A stretch of DNA of 64,000 bases from Trissonchulus latispiculum (GCA_030248195.1 JASAND010022295.1:1-64000), one strand, 5' to 3'; numbered from the stretch's first letter, positions 34,263 through 47,867 are shown. A program made the numbers and translations. Notes: a model not told the origin generated them from the letters alone.

Positions 34263-35419
34263 GGTGCTCGAAAGATGATAATACTAAAGTTACCAACAAT
34301 AAAGACATATACCAGTCAGCTTGGAAGACATGAAGTCCAAAAACTGAAACTAAAATAAAATGCTGTGAACGGTTGCACAAAAAGCTGGTGAAGATACGGT
34401 TTAACGGGCTTAAATTAGTACAAACGGGTCAAAGTACGCCAATGATAACTTTGTACCTATTTATAGCGACAAACCTAACTGTTTACACATCGTAAAATTG
34501 TCTCAAAATAGCCCAAAAATTGCATTTTGCAATCATTATGCAGTGGTAAAGAGGAAGAGAATAGACGTACGTAGCCTTCGCACTGGTTTAAAACAAACAA
34601 GTGATCTGCTGACATTAATCGTGCTCGTATATCACCCTTTTAAAAGAGCTTAAATACAGGGCCAAAGTACAAAGGTACGTCGCAAAGGTTTTACACATTT
34701 TTTATACTTAGAAATTCCTATTTGCTGACCAAAGTTCTGCTAAGCGGCGCCATTTGGCAGCTTTCAATGCTAACAGTGCTTCCTGTCAAACCGTAGTGAT
34801 AACAGAACCTACACTAACTAACTGATAAAACAACCACATACATGCACTATTATGTAATAGAAATCTAGTATATCCTTGTATAATAAGCAATTTTTGTGTG
34901 TATATATTAATGTGATTTTGTTGATGAAGCACGGAGGGGCCAGTCTGCTCCAGGTACTACCAGAAAGTGAAAAATTAAATTTATCGGGCTATCGGAGAAG
35001 GTGAAATTTTGCTGCAAATGCAATGATAAGCGAACAGCAAAAGTTGACGTTACAGTAATAGCTGGAGAAGTGGTCTGTCATATTCAAAAGCTGCAAAAGC
35101 AAATCCAGAATTTGCATAATTTATCTGTTCACTTCAGACTAATTCAACAGAAAATGTATATAAATCCTGGTTTAGAGCTAATCCAAGGTCGGTATAGCCT
35201 CTCGTCTCTCGGGTTGATATTATCAAAACTGTGCTGAGTTCAACCAGAGTACTCTGGTTCATCTGCCCCCAAAACCTCAGTGGTAAACACAAGGTTATGC
35301 GATGTCGTAGGGTTAAGTTAGCCAGTTTAGTTAGCCTAGTCCGGGTCGGTCTCTTTCTACCCAAAACTAAACCTGTATAAACAGCAGCAGCAGCACCCGG
35401 CAGTGAAGGTCAATGATCA
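34263..35419. other. Intergenic, upstream of the NRF-like gene
   Basis: Presumed promoter region on the minus strand. No clear TATA box, RNA gene or repeat was recognised. The short frame at 35001-35237 is not convincing. Confidence 0.35.
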
Positions 35420-35426
35420 ATATTAG

Positions 35427-36096
35427 AAAGAGTACATAATAGAATAAGAGTATGAAACTCTTACGCTACTATGTACTAAACATGCTTGACATGCTCGGGT
35501 CGCTAACTCGGGACCCCCCCCCCCCGAAAGGCTCGGGGGGGGTCCCACCCTACACTAATTACATGCTTCCATATAAATGTGTGTCTGCTCGCTGATTCGC
35601 TAATTAGCTTAGGCTTGCGATAGGCATTTTATTAGTAATTTTAATTAATTAATTATAACTTTAATTAGGTTAATGTAATTAAAAAACTAATTCGACAACT
35701 TTGTAGCATTTTTTCTGCTCTTTCCAACGATATAAAAATTGTTGCAAACTACATTCCCACGAATTTCTGTTTTGTGCAACAATTTTTATATCGTTGGAAA
35801 GAGCAGAAAAAATGCTACAAAGTTGTCGAAATAGTTTTTAATTACATTAACCTAATTAAAGTTATAATTAATTAATTAAAAATTACTAATAAAATGCCTA
35901 TCGTAAGCCTAAGCTAATTAGCGAATCAGCGAGCAGACACACACTTATATGAAAGCATGTAATTAGTGTAGGGTGGGACCCCCCCCCCCCGAGCCTTTCG
36001 GGGGGGGGGGTCCCGAGTTAGCGACCGGGCATGTCAAGCATGTTTAGTACATAGTAGCGTAAGAGTTTCATACTCTTATTCTATTATGTACTCTTG
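35427..36096. mobile_element. Foldback element (large palindrome)
   Basis: 670 bp, almost entirely palindromic. The duplication ATATTAG flanks it (35420-35426 and 36097-36103). Ends AAGAGTACATAATAGAATAA. Arms of about 320 bp meet near 35760 (GTTGCAAACTACATTCCC..). Each arm has its own C/G-run hairpin. A decayed relative of the centre is at about 44990-45260. Confidence 0.85.
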
Positions 36097-36110
36097 ATAT
36101 TAGCAAGAAG

Positions 36111-36418
36111 AGTGTGACAAGCGTCAAGCTCTTAGTTATTAGGCTTGTGACATCAACTGCACGATAACGGCTGACATCCCCACAAATTAGACCCATTACT
36201 TCACAGAAATTTGCACGCTATTTGTGTGCTAAAGCTAGCAACAGACGCAGATTAAACCAACTGGCTAGTTGTGTTTCTGAGCTTTAGTTTAGAACGCAAA
36301 CATAGCGTGCAAATTTCTTTGAAGTGATGGGTCTAATTTGGGGGGAGGTCAGCCCCAGCCATTATCGTACAGATGATGTCGCAAGCCTAATAACTAAGAG
36401 CTTGACGCTTGTCACACT
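36111..36418. mobile_element. Second foldback element
   Basis: 308 bp with inverted arms starting AGTGTGACAAGCGTCAAGCT and including TTAGACCCATTACTTC / GAAGTGATGGGTCTAA. It lies 15 bp from the right end of the 35427 element. Text related to its arms is at about 27000-27180 and 31370-31540. Confidence 0.75.
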
Positions 36419-36711
36419 GTTAGTTATTATGTACTCTTGATTGATATTATCAAAGTCGGAGATGCTTGAAAGCATCGGCCCAGGAGAGGAGAGGAGACTT
36501 CTACCAGGACATGGGGAAAGAAGATTTCTGCACTGATAGGGTCCACGGTACAAGTGCTGAGTGATAATGAACCAAGACTGACACATCGAATAGCATCACC
36601 AAAAACGCGGATGAAGTAAAGGTACAACGGCTATAGTTGACGGCTTACCGACAGAAATTTTGTTTCACTCAACAAGCGGACATGAATAATATGATCATAG
36701 CTCAACTCAAC
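36419..36711. other. Short intergenic stretch
   Basis: Begins with TTAGTTATTATGTACTCTTG, an echo of the preceding foldback's end; otherwise nothing seen. Confidence 0.35.
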
Positions 36712-36715
36712 TTAA

Positions 36716-37725
36716 GGTGGTGGTGTCCTTTTGTGCAGTGCTTTTGTCGTGATTTTTTTGAAACGCTATAACTTTCGCAATTTTGAGAGTTGGAAAGAGC
36801 TTTATACATCGTTTTAAAGCTTAGAATCTGCAGATTCACATCAGCTTATGAAACCAGCAAAATCAGCACAAAACTAGCAAAAATGTTCTGACACGCTGAC
36901 ATCTGACAGGCTAAATATAGACGAAAAATTTTTGAACATGGATTTCTCAAAACTGTAGAATCGGCCAAAATTTTTTCTTGTGCCATGATATGAAGGACAT
37001 GTGGGCCGAGGGACATTTTTTTGGATTTGGCTCAACAAGTCTCAGTACTCCAGAAAATCCGGCAAAAGCGCGATGACACGAAATTTCGCAACTTTCTGTT
37101 CAGTTTTCTCACACCTGGAGATGTTTTAGCTCAGACCAAGAAAAATGACCCTCCGCAATAGGGCGAATTTTCAATCAGCCCAAAATCACGCGAGTCCATT
37201 GGACAGTTTTTGAGAAATCAATGTTCAAAACAAAATAATCGCAATTTTGCCAAAATGGTTTTTCGGCGAATTCCCTAGCTTAAAGCAACGAACTCTAGCG
37301 AATAGGTATTGATAAAATGCGCAATTGGACGGTGTATCGATTGAGTATAAATAAGCCGAAATTGTCTGTAAGATTTGGCAGTAATTTTGAAAAAAACTGA
37401 TTTCGTCAAAAATGGTCATTTTTTGACCCCAAAAATCGTTTTTGGCTGATACTGACTTAACCCTGAGAGATAGCTCAAAGGTTGTAAAAGCAAAAATGTT
37501 CGTTTTTGTACCCTCTTTCCATCCATAACAACCAATCTGATGTATCGATTACCTACTGAGAGTATTATGCCAAAAATCGAAAATTTCTCATCTTTTCACC
37601 TAAAAATGCGGGACTGGTCCGAGAATGTTGAAGAGCACCAAAATAGCATATTTGGAAAGTTTCATCTACTTTCATAAGGAATTGAAGCCTGTAGGGTCAA
37701 ATTTACACAAAAGGAAACCACCACC
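36716..37725. mobile_element. TTAA-flanked non-autonomous element, copy 1
   Basis: 1,010 bp between TTAA at 36712-36715 and 37726-37729. Inverted ends GGTGGTGGTGTCCTTTTGTG and, reversed, GGTGGTGGTTTCCTTTTGTG. TTAA targets are used by piggyBac- and Kolobok-type transposons. No transposase. The interior (GAAACGCTATAACTTTCGC) matches copy 2 at 49601-50608 in opposite orientation. Confidence 0.8.
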
Positions 37726-37933
37726 TTAAGAGCCCACAAAGAAATTTTGTAAGACTCATGCGATTTTGCAACTAGCTTTACAAATTACACTACACTACAA
37801 TATGGCATTATTGTCGAAATTATAAAACTATCCAAGCACAAAGAACAAAACCGCTAAAATTAACAGTTTCACAAACTGCAATTCGCTTTGCATTTCACAT
37901 GACAGTCTTAACGAATTCACATGTTGCATTTCA

Positions 37934-38097
37934 ATGAAAAAATTTCAAAAAGAGGTTTTATTGTCAATTTTGAATTTCACAAAGACACACTTATTACTCT
38001 GGTGTTGCATCATGTTCGTTATTCTATTTACGTTGAGGACGGCAAAAGCAAACCCAGTTCGCAAATGTGATCATTCAGTTATCTCCTCAAAGCCAGA
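37934..38097 (+). CDS. Possible first exon of a secreted protein
   Basis: ATG at 37934, a hydrophobic stretch (HLLLWCCIMFVILFTL) with a plausible cleavage site after AKA, then NPVRKCDHSVISSKP and a good donor GA|GTATGT at 38098. No downstream exon was found, so this may be chance. Confidence 0.25.
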
Positions 38098-38159
38098 GTA
38101 TGTTGTTTTTGTCTAACTTTCAATTTGAACTAAAACAATACGCGGTACTCCATAGCCGA

Positions 38160-38240
38160 CAAGGATAGCTGAGTTGGCTTTTCCTCCTGCCTGTACGGAG
38201 TTCTAAAAACTACGTGGCTTCTGAGACTCGAACCACTGCT
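38160..38240 (+). other. tRNA-like A-box/B-box pair (possible SINE head)
   Basis: TAGCTGAGTTGG (38166-38177) matches the A-box exactly. GACTCGAACCA about 55 bases on is a weaker B-box (8 of 11). No complete cloverleaf was drawn. Confidence 0.3.
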
Positions 38241-39980
38241 ATCTATCTATCGCCATCATATGGTATACCATGTCCATGTGTATATAGTTCGTTCTGGAGA
38301 GTAGAGTATCAAATCAAAGTTCATTTAAATTTGCAACTCGGCGTGGAATTAATCCGAAAAGTGGCACATAAAATCCCTGCTTCAAAATTCAGAAATTATG
38401 AAGCAAATAATTGACCATGACTCATGGTTGGATTAAAATATTTCCACACCATCGCATCGTAGTCAAATCTCAGACCTCCCAGTCATCATACAAATAGAAG
38501 GGTTGGGCTATAAACACTTCTCTTGTGGTTAAGTTGCTCAAAATACTATTAAATTTCCCTGTTATAGAATAGTTAAACGTTAGTGTAACTGCTAGCTGTA
38601 ACCAGAAATCCAAAACAGCCGCAAAAATCCATCTTGGTAACCAGAAAATATTTCGAAAATCCTAAAATAAACTTTTACTGCTCTCAAAACAAACCAAACC
38701 GCCAGGGAGAAACTTAACAGTGGCTGTGGCGAATAAAATGTGGCAAGAAAATGTAGTAACAAAAATAAGTCAAGTGCTCTGTGACAGCGTAATTCTGGCA
38801 GTTGCCCAAAACAAGGCATGACAGAAATGGGAGCTGTTTATTTATGTTGCAGCTGTACCCAGAACAAAATGCCTATACACACATATATAGTGAAGTGGAG
38901 CTGCATTTGACAAATCTATGCTTTATATACTTTAACTGAAAATGAAAAAACTATCAATATAGAAGCATTTGTTGTGCTCTTCGACGTTCCTTTGCTTCAT
39001 TATATGAATTTTTCTGCATAAAAACTACAACATTTTCAGACGGTATGGGAGCGGTCTAATACAGCGCCTACTCCCCCAAAAAAATTTCACCGGATAACTT
39101 TGGAACGGCTATTATACTCGTCTAGCTGTATACGCTCAACACGGGTTCAAAAAGCTACAATGAACGGAATACCACATCCATGTGGCACATCCGGATCTTA
39201 TGTAGATGAACCCCAGCTTTGCGGGTCGCCAAGCGTAATCGATTGAGCTAAAATTTGGTACGTTTTAGACCAGAATTATTTTGGATCGGCGACTAGAACT
39301 GAAACTGAAGTTGCCTGCTGAAACATAAACACCACGGGTCTTTCCCATTTTACCCTCCATCCCCCATTGCTTAGGATTTAGTTAAGAGACCCTTCAAATC
39401 AGTCTTGATTAGATTTTGTTTTCATATTTACGTTTTAAGAAAAAATTAAATATGCCTAATCCAAATTTCGGATAATACTTACGTCCACCTCACATTTCTT
39501 TTACCAACCCTAATTCTGAAATGTCAAAAATACCGGGTCAGGGCAAGGAATTCAACGGCAGAAACTTAATCCTGACTGTTATCAGGATTAACTGATGGCT
39601 GACTCAAGTTTAACATTTCTGCCTTAGTTTTTCGGTAAACTCAGTCACGGACGTTTCAAACGCATTCTTCATTCTTTTTTGCGAAAAAATTTAGCGCTTT
39701 AGTATTAAATGTTCCTCACGAAATTCGATCCTCTACTTCAGCGATGACCGTGAGCTCAGAGTTAAGGAGAGTTGACTTAGCTCGGCGTTAACCTTAAGGT
39801 TAATCGCCAGTTAATCTTGACATACGATGACTGGATGCATTGATTAAAGAAACAAATCTAATTGGATAAAGATAACCCTGAGCTGAAGGGTAGAATGTTA
39901 TTCTTGACAAGACCTAAGTTGGTGCAACGGCCTGACATTAGCTCAGCTGTAAAATAGCTAACACCGAGCGGTCGAAAGTT
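38241..39980. other. Intergenic AT-rich sequence
   Basis: No supported gene, RNA or well-defined repeat. Low-complexity and transposon-like text cannot be excluded. Confidence 0.3.
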
Positions 39981-39984
39981 TGTT

Positions 39985-42205
39985 CGCGGGCAGGATTTTT
40001 GCTACCCGCCCCTGCCCGCGGCCCGCACAAGGGTACCCGCCCCGCCCCGCCCCGCGGCCCGCAGACAAGTGATACCCGCAAGATACCCGCAAAAATTTTT
40101 CACCCCTCTCATGTGGAAAACTAAATTAAAACGGCAATTTTCATTTTATTAGGTTTTTCTATCGTTAACTTTCTTAGTGCGCAATATACTCTGAAACAAT
40201 CGTAAAAATGCTTTGCAAACAAATAGTGCATCAGATGTTTTAAAAATTAAAAGAAATAAACGAAAAATAAAAAGCATCATTTCTTAATGACTTTCCAAAA
40301 ACTTTGATATTTTAAGGTGGCATCTAAAACTTGGAACAGCAACAGAAATAGGAACAGGAACGGAAGGAATATGATTTCAGGAACAAGAGCAGGAACCAAA
40401 TCGGATAAACTTCAGGACGAAACATGAGATTAAAAAGATCGTAAGAGGGCCACAAGATCTCCACATGAACTGCTTTGATATTAGTTTGTAATGTCACTAT
40501 TACTTTTATTAATATGCGAATTTAGTTTTACAAATAAGATTTCTATACATTGGAAACTATGGGTTTAAAATTGATCCCTGTTTGAAATAAGACTCCCGCT
40601 CCTGTTACTGAAATTAATCTGGAATTATGGTTGCTGCAAACAAACCACTGTTTTGGGTCCTGCTCCTGAAAATGGATTTCCTTCTGGTTCGTAAACATAG
40701 GTCTCGTTCCTGTTCTTGTTAGAACCCTGTTTTTGCTCCTATTCCTAAAATTAGGCTTCCAAAAAGCAGACCACTGTTTTGTTCCTGTACATGTTCCCGT
40801 TCCTGGTTACTTCTACAATCTACAATCCGGCAACAGATTAATATTAATAAAAACTAAATAAATATTCGTGAAAACTCATTCAACCAGCACCACCAACCAG
40901 CACCACCACCACCAGCACCATTCAACCCAGCACCAGACCGGAAAAACCGATTTTTCCGGTTTTTTTCGCCCCGGATACGTCCATAAATCACGCAATTTTT
41001 GTCCAAATTGGACAAAGAAACAGAGAGATTCATAGACAGGTGTTTTCTAGGAGTTTACGTATCCCGTATTTATGTCATGTATGGACGCTTCAGGCAAGTC
41101 TTAACGTTGGCAAACGCAAGGCAAAACTTCGTATATAGACTAATTTCGACCCGCTGAATCTAAAAATTCAATCAGCGAAACTGTACGACCTACCCATCTT
41201 GCTGTACAGTTTTTGTGACCTAGACATCCGGTTACCGGACATATATAGACCGGATGTGACCTGATTTTCGGAGATGTCTTGGGCCAAGGATCAATATGCT
41301 AGAGTATGAATTAATTAGCATTGTCTTTCAGAATCTGAAGCGTTTTTATTGATTTGGCATCCGGCAACCGGATATAGACCGGATATGATGGTTTTATCGG
41401 ATTCTCCTCCTCCCGAGGTTTCTAGAAATATATACTTTATATAGACTAACTTCAAAGGTTAACTCAGGACAAGCGCTCATACTTCGGTTCCAAGAATTTT
41501 TGGTCAGACTTTAATTTTTGTATTTTATTTATATAACATTGAAACTGGTAAAAACTGATGAAATCTAGCTGACTGATGCTAAAAAATTTTAGTGTTTGAT
41601 TATCTCACTAAACATTGTCAGGAACATCGAAAAACTAAATGCAGATTAACAGATTATCATGAAGTCATTTTTCAGGCAATTTTCTGTAAAATTCGATTTC
41701 GTCTTTCACAGGAAAAAAGTAGGAAAAAGTAGGAATTTTTGACCTAAAGTAGGAAAAAAGTAAGAACATACGAAACAGTAGGAAAAATAGGAACTGTCCG
41801 AGCACTGCAAACGTCTCTAAACTTGCAGACTCAGGAACTGTGTTGAATAAGAAAACCGAAAATCTTATAGTATATAATTTAAGTTTATATAATATATAAC
41901 ATTTCAGATTTATCGGGTTTGAAATCGCTGAATATGTATTTGTATATGTATATGAGATGACTGGTCAGCTCTTTTAAGCAAAGCAGCACAGACGCACTAT
42001 TACAGTTCATAAGACTTTCAAAACTAAATCAGAGGTTAAAATACAAATGCAGTATGTTCTGTTTAACTAGTAAATTTCACTTAGTTTTAGACAAAAATAG
42101 TTAAAACTTTTAGGTTAGGCCCGCACAGATATACCCGCGCGGGTAGTGCGGGTATTGAAATTTGGTAATACCCGCCCCGCCCCGTGGGTACCCGCGGCCC
42201 GCGAC
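39985..42205. mobile_element. Probable hAT-like element with ACCCGC arrays
   Basis: GC-rich arrays of ACCCGCCCC/GCGGGTA at 39990-40095 and 42115-42205 lie in opposite orientation around an AT-rich core, as in the other subterminal-array elements. The outer text AGTTTGTTCGCGGGC and, reversed, AGAGTTGGTCGCGGGC may be the ends. No 8-bp duplication was confirmed, so the boundaries are uncertain. The core has GGAACAGGAACGG-type and CACCACCAGCACCA low-complexity patches, and no gene. Confidence 0.45.
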
Positions 42206-44291
42206 CAACTCTGGTTATTCTTATTAGTAAAGAAACTTAGGTAAAAAGCTCAGTCAGTTCTATTGCAAAATCAAATTGTCATGGACAGATATGAATAATT
42301 AGTGAAAACTACGTATAACGTGAGCAGCATTCACACCGAATTCACTAAATTTAAGATTTAAATCGCGCTGCGCGCAGACAATAAAATTTTTCCTTAACGT
42401 TTGGTTTCGAGGAAGGGGCGAAATCCCCAAATGCGCCCTTGTGTTAAATCTTAACGTTATTTTCCGCAACTTTAATAAAAACATTCCCGAAACTTAAGTG
42501 GGAGCGGAACGAACTGCCATCAAAACTTTTTCAAAAGGATCAGAAAACTCAGGCCCGTGCAGGTCTATAGAATCCTAAGCAATGATAGAATTGGATGGGT
42601 CAACATATGTAGAGGTATATACGTGCAAGATGACAGAAAAGGCTTCACATAAAATAAAAGGAGCAACCGGAAACATAGTCAAAACTAAACCGAGCCGAGA
42701 CATCATCCAAAATATTCTACAAAGAAGTCTGCAGACCTAGACGGATAAGATAGACCTACTCATAACGGCGCAGCAAAACCGGAGGTTATAACATCAAAAC
42801 AAACATTCACCTAAAGGACTGCGTAAATTCGCTGCAAGATATAGAACTGCTTCTACACCTGGTCCAGACTAGCTGGAGCTAACTAAAACAAATGGATTTA
42901 TGGATTCACGTGCTATCGCCTAGTGCACGTGTATAGCAACAGAAAACGCATTAAAGCCAGACTGAAGGCTAAATTTACTATATATATTCTAAAATTATAT
43001 TATTCATAAAATAAAAATCATTGCTATGTCAGACATAAAAATAAAGGTCCAAAGTATTCGGTATATTTCAAATAAGCAGGTATCACTAACAATTAAATAT
43101 AAACAACAACAGCATAGTAATAACAAACTAAAAAAGTAAGGTGTATAAGTATATATGTTGACTGCAGCTTCCCTTAGCTGCAAAATAGGCATAAATCACA
43201 AGCTCAAAATGACTCACTTGGTACAACAAAACGTATAAAATGGCAAAACCACAAGACAATGAATTAGCAATACGCCTGCCTTCCTCTTCTACACTTCCTC
43301 GTAAAACTGTTTTGACTAAGATTGAAATTCAAGGACATGTGTGACTAAGAGAATAATAAAGTTATGCGTTCCAGAATTCATCATAGTAAACTTTTCAATA
43401 CAACAAAATATTGAATAGGTAATCCATTTTAAGTCAAGAAGAAAGGGCATCGAAAACAGGGCTAAATATTACTTCTATATGAAAATAAAGTCTTAAAGGA
43501 ATCTTGAAAAAATAGCAGCATTGCTGAAGCTTACACTCTGGTGCTATCAAATCGTGTCCATCGCAGCGAAATTAAAAAATCGGCTACCACGCCTAGGCTT
43601 CTCATACGCATTTCAGACACAGTACAAAATACAACAATAACAACATGAATAGACTGAAGAAGGACTGGGTTGGGTGTATCAGAATTATTAAACAAATTTC
43701 AGTTACAATACAAAATTTGTGAAAGAGAAGCAGTCTCTGACAGGCACTCAGCTGAGCGACAGAGAGACAGACTGTCAAAGCAAGTAACCTGTCATTTTAT
43801 TTCTGACACTGACGAATGGAGAATTTAAGACCCAACATTAAACCATTTTTAGAAAATAAAAATAGGCAGGCGCACATTCATAATATATTATATACGGACT
43901 GGTTGGTTAAAGTCCCGGATGAGAATAAAAACATTGTAAATTATTACGATGGGTTTAAAGTGACTCTCCGCAAAACACTGGGGGTTACGAACGTCACCAA
44001 GAATCATCAAACAAATTCGTTCTACTGATAAGGTAAACACAGGATCAAAATAATACACAGCTAATTTTAGATGAATCGGGCATTGTGGAATGAGCACTTT
44101 AACCGAAGCGTTAACACTTAGAAAAATAACAACATGGGAACAACAAAGACTGGATCACGTGTAAGTCTTGTACAATCTAAAGCCAGCTTAACAATTTGAA
44201 TGATAAACAGCATGTTGACTCACATTACTTACAATGGTCACAATTTCACAAAAGTGGGTAAAGTGGACAGGTGAATCGATTGACTTCCAAC
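42206..44291. other. Intergenic AT-rich sequence
   Basis: No supported gene. A 70-codon frame at 43816-44028 is open but has no family resemblance and no splice partner. Confidence 0.3.
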
Positions 44292-44498
44292 AGTGATTAC
44301 ACTTGACAATCTTGTGACAACAGCCGTTGCTACAGAATTGTCACAACGTTGTTCGTGTAATCAGTGACTAAATGTTGTGACAACTGGTGACAACGCGTTG
44401 GGACCATGCTCGATTTCGTCGTGACAACGCAGTGGTAAACATACGTTGGTTCAACAACAACTGCACGTTGTCACGACCTGTTGTCGCATGTAATCACT
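44292..44498. mobile_element. MITE with GTTGTCACAAC motif clusters
   Basis: 207 bp. Inverted ends AGTGATTACACTTGACAA and, reversed, AGTGATTACATGCGACAA. The interior holds about eight GTTGTCRC/GTGACAAC half-sites in both orientations. No clear target duplication. Confidence 0.6.
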
Positions 44499-47150
44499 AG
44501 TTGTCAGGCTTTAAAAAAATTACAGATATTGCGTGTTCTTAAAATTAACCCCGCGGTTAAAACATACATACCAAGAATCCAAAAGTTCTATGGCATTGAG
44601 GGTTATTCTTTAAAATCAAAACGTCGGAAATTTCATGTCCTTTTACGCTACCTATCTCTATCCATTTTAAAAGATAATCTTAGTTAAAAACTTAAGAATT
44701 TTTTAGCAAAAAATTGCTGTTTATAAACATTTTCGACAAAAACTTTTCTTCCTACCTTCACAAATTTTGACCAAAGAAAGCTAGACTGACTGGGTATGGA
44801 AGCAGTGATGCACATCTCTTATTTACATATCGTGAAGAAAATTTAATTTTACCAAGAGTACATTATATATAAATCTGATTTATTTTACGGATCAGACCAG
44901 TTGTCGTGACCTCTTGCGCACCCCCCAGCCCCAACCAACTTATGATTTCTCTGACCAATAACTTTAAAATTTGTATGGGCGCATACTGACGGCTGATTTT
45001 TATTATTTCAATTAGTTCAATCCATTTAAAAAACTAATTCGACAACTTTGTCTCATTTTGTCTGCTCTTTTCGATGTATAATATTGCTGCAGATTACATT
45101 ACATTACATTTTGTATTGTGCATTGTACATGTACGTATATTGTGCAACAATTTTTATAATCATTGAAAAAAGCAGAAAAAATGCTACAAATTGTCGAAGT
45201 AGTTGTTTAATTGGATTAAACTGTTACGGGGGGCCCAAGTTAATGAACCGAGCATGCAGGCATTTTTGGTAATTTTTAACGTTTTTCTATGCAAAATAAG
45301 GCAAATATCCAATGTTTGGCCATACAACATCGTTTTTTGGACTTTTGTAAGAAATATAGCAATTTACAGCTAAACAATATATCCTTGTTCATTAATTACG
45401 TAATTACGTAAAAAAATGCATATCACAAAACAAAAATCTACAAGTTGTATAGACAAAGACGTAAACAAACAATGAAATGAGGATTAGACTCACACAGATT
45501 GAAGTACGACGTTCTAGCAAAGAGTGAATTACATAACATACAAGTAGACCATCCCTAAAAATCTGGACTTTTACCTAACAAAAACACGTCTATCCCAGTA
45601 ACTTGCAAATGTGTGTAACCGGTTTAGTAGTGCTTTTAACTCAAATTTTGACAGTAAACTTCATGCTAACTACACAATTTACATACACATGAATTCATTG
45701 CTCCGTGAAGAAATAAATTACGTCACTTCCATTATAAATAACGAACAACAGCTAATATGTTCTAATATGTTATGGCTAATAAGAATTAACACAACTTCGA
45801 TTAAGGGTAAACGCAAGAATTCTTTCCATGAGTCATGGCAGCTTCACTTCAACTCCACATAAAGCTCTTCACCAGAAATCACGAGTATGAATCTTATACA
45901 AACTAGCAGCTACTTTAGAAATTTTCTCAATATGCTAGTTTACTGTCACTTTCAGTTTATTTTGTCTTTACATAGATAATATTTAGCCGGAAAAAATTAT
46001 CATTGCAGAAAAGCACAACTCCCTCAAAATTTTCTTAGAACAAGCCCCCGATCCGACCATATATTAATAGCGTGTATGCCATAGGGGGGGGGGTCACAAG
46101 TTCGATATGGAAAAGCAGCAGCGCCACATAATAAATATGATGGTAGCCAAAAAAGTTAAAAGTTTTGAAAAAATTCGTACGTAGCGGGGAGATATAATTG
46201 TATTGGGAGTAACATGAAATAAAAACTTACCTCGCGTGCTATGGAAGGGGACCCCACACTTTCAGAAAATAGTTCTGACATATAACGCTCGATATCGGAA
46301 ATACATGATCAGTGTATACTTTCTGTGCAATACAATCGAAGTGCGGAAAATTGGGTGCTGTAAGGTCTATACGGGGAGTTAACTAGCGTCTAATGAGCGT
46401 GGTTTATAAAGACCCACTTGCCCAATAATACCAAGTATCGAAGCTTGTAAAAATGATGATCGTTAATCCCTGCGTTCGCAGTGCTAGATTACATTATCGA
46501 TATTGTCCCTATTATTTGGTGCCATTTAGACGATGTGAGCAATTACCCAAAGACGGGCAAAATCGGCTGAAACTCGCGCATTACAGGCCAGGAGAACCAA
46601 TATGTTGGGAAACTGGTCACTAAACCTCGGTAATGCTTAGAAATGCTAGATTGATTTTGAAGTATGGCGCGATCGCTTTCAAAAAGCTCTAAGACAGTTG
46701 TAAGCGCATACTGACGAGGAGGTTATATCAAAAAAAGAACGGATTTCATATTCAGATTCAGAAGGTCAAATAACCCCTATAAGCAGCACCATTTCGGCAA
46801 AATCGGAGAAAAATTTTTTCACCCCATTTTAAGAGCTTAGTAGCTTTTCAGGCTAAAATAAGGGTTATTTCTTAACAAAAGATTTGCTAGCACACTAACC
46901 AGAAAACCTGAGCCCTCGAAACTTACCACCAGTTTGCTCCTATGAGCCTTATATATAATTGGTAAAAAGCTGGGGTAGGCTAGGGCGCCAATTTTATTAG
47001 ATCGAAAACGGCGGTCGCTTCGCAACTTTGCAAAATTTCAAACTTGACCGTTTGCTGAGAGTAAGCAACGATCGAAAGCCGCATTACTTATATATTTAGT
47101 ATATTAGTCTTTACATAGATAATATTTAGCCGGAAAAAATTATCATTGCA
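44499..47150. other. Intergenic with decayed repeats
   Basis: 44930-45000 is a fragment of the 18230-type dispersed repeat. 44990-45260 is a degenerate copy of the centre of the 35427 foldback (CTAATTCGACAACTTTGT, AGCAGAAAAAATGCTACAAA). Nothing else is recognised. Confidence 0.45.
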
Positions 47151-47153
47151 GAA

Positions 47154-47333
47154 AGGAGGGGGGAAAGGGAGGGGGGGGGGAACCTGATCCTATAGTAGTG
47201 ATATGTTGATATAATTATTGGAAAAATATTATTGTGTAAAGGGTAGGTGAAAAGAGGAGAAAAGAAAAAGAGAAGGAAAAGAAGGAAGGAGAGAGAAAAG
47301 AAAAAGAAAGGAGGAAGGGGAGAGGGGGGGGGA
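47154..47333. repeat. Polypurine tract
   Basis: GGAGGGGGGAAAGGGAGG-type run at 47154-47180 and a nearly pure A/G stretch of about 85 bases at 47249-47333. Capable in principle of triplex (H-DNA) formation. Confidence 0.8.
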
Positions 47334-47682
47334 GCACAACAGAAAAACAAAAACTTGTGTACACTTGATTTGCACTCCCCTCTGGAAAACTTATAAGCAT
47401 TCTAAAGGTTTCAACAACGCCAACAACATTGTTATTCGTAGTATCCGCCTAGCATCCACGCGGTGGTTTAAGGGATAATAGCAAAAACTGTTTTTTAATT
47501 GATATTTTTGTGATTAATTTTGTGGTCAGCACAGCAACAGTTTTCTGTGGTCAGCCTAGATATAGGACAAATCACATACTGGAACTTGCAAGATAGTGAC
47601 AGCTTCAAGAGCAGGAGAACAACAGGATAACACTCAACAGAGTTAGCATTTAAACAAAATATTAAAAACTTCTAATTACAAA

Positions 47683-47867
47683 TCAAGAAAGTGCATCTTC
47701 AAATGCACAAGCCAATCGTCGAACAAGCAGCTCCTTATCCGATGTTGATAATTGAGCCATGTCTCCATTCAACATGCTGGCAAAATCAATTGTTGAGCTA
47801 AAGACAGCCAACTTTAGACTATCAGGAAACAATTCTTCTAGCATGGAAAAAGGAAACGGAGCAGCAC
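47683..47867 (-). CDS. EcKinase-like terminal exon
   Basis: Acceptor CCTTTTAG. Encodes APFPFSMLEELFPDSLKLAV, then FASMLNGDMAQLSTSDKELL and RRLACAFEDALS with TGA at 47683-47685. Phase 1 fits the preceding donor and the C-terminal pattern fits the family. Confidence 0.8.

Noticed and set aside
43816..44028. 70-codon frame, possible small gene
   Set aside because: No recognisable domain, no splice partner and a typical length for chance in AT-rich DNA.
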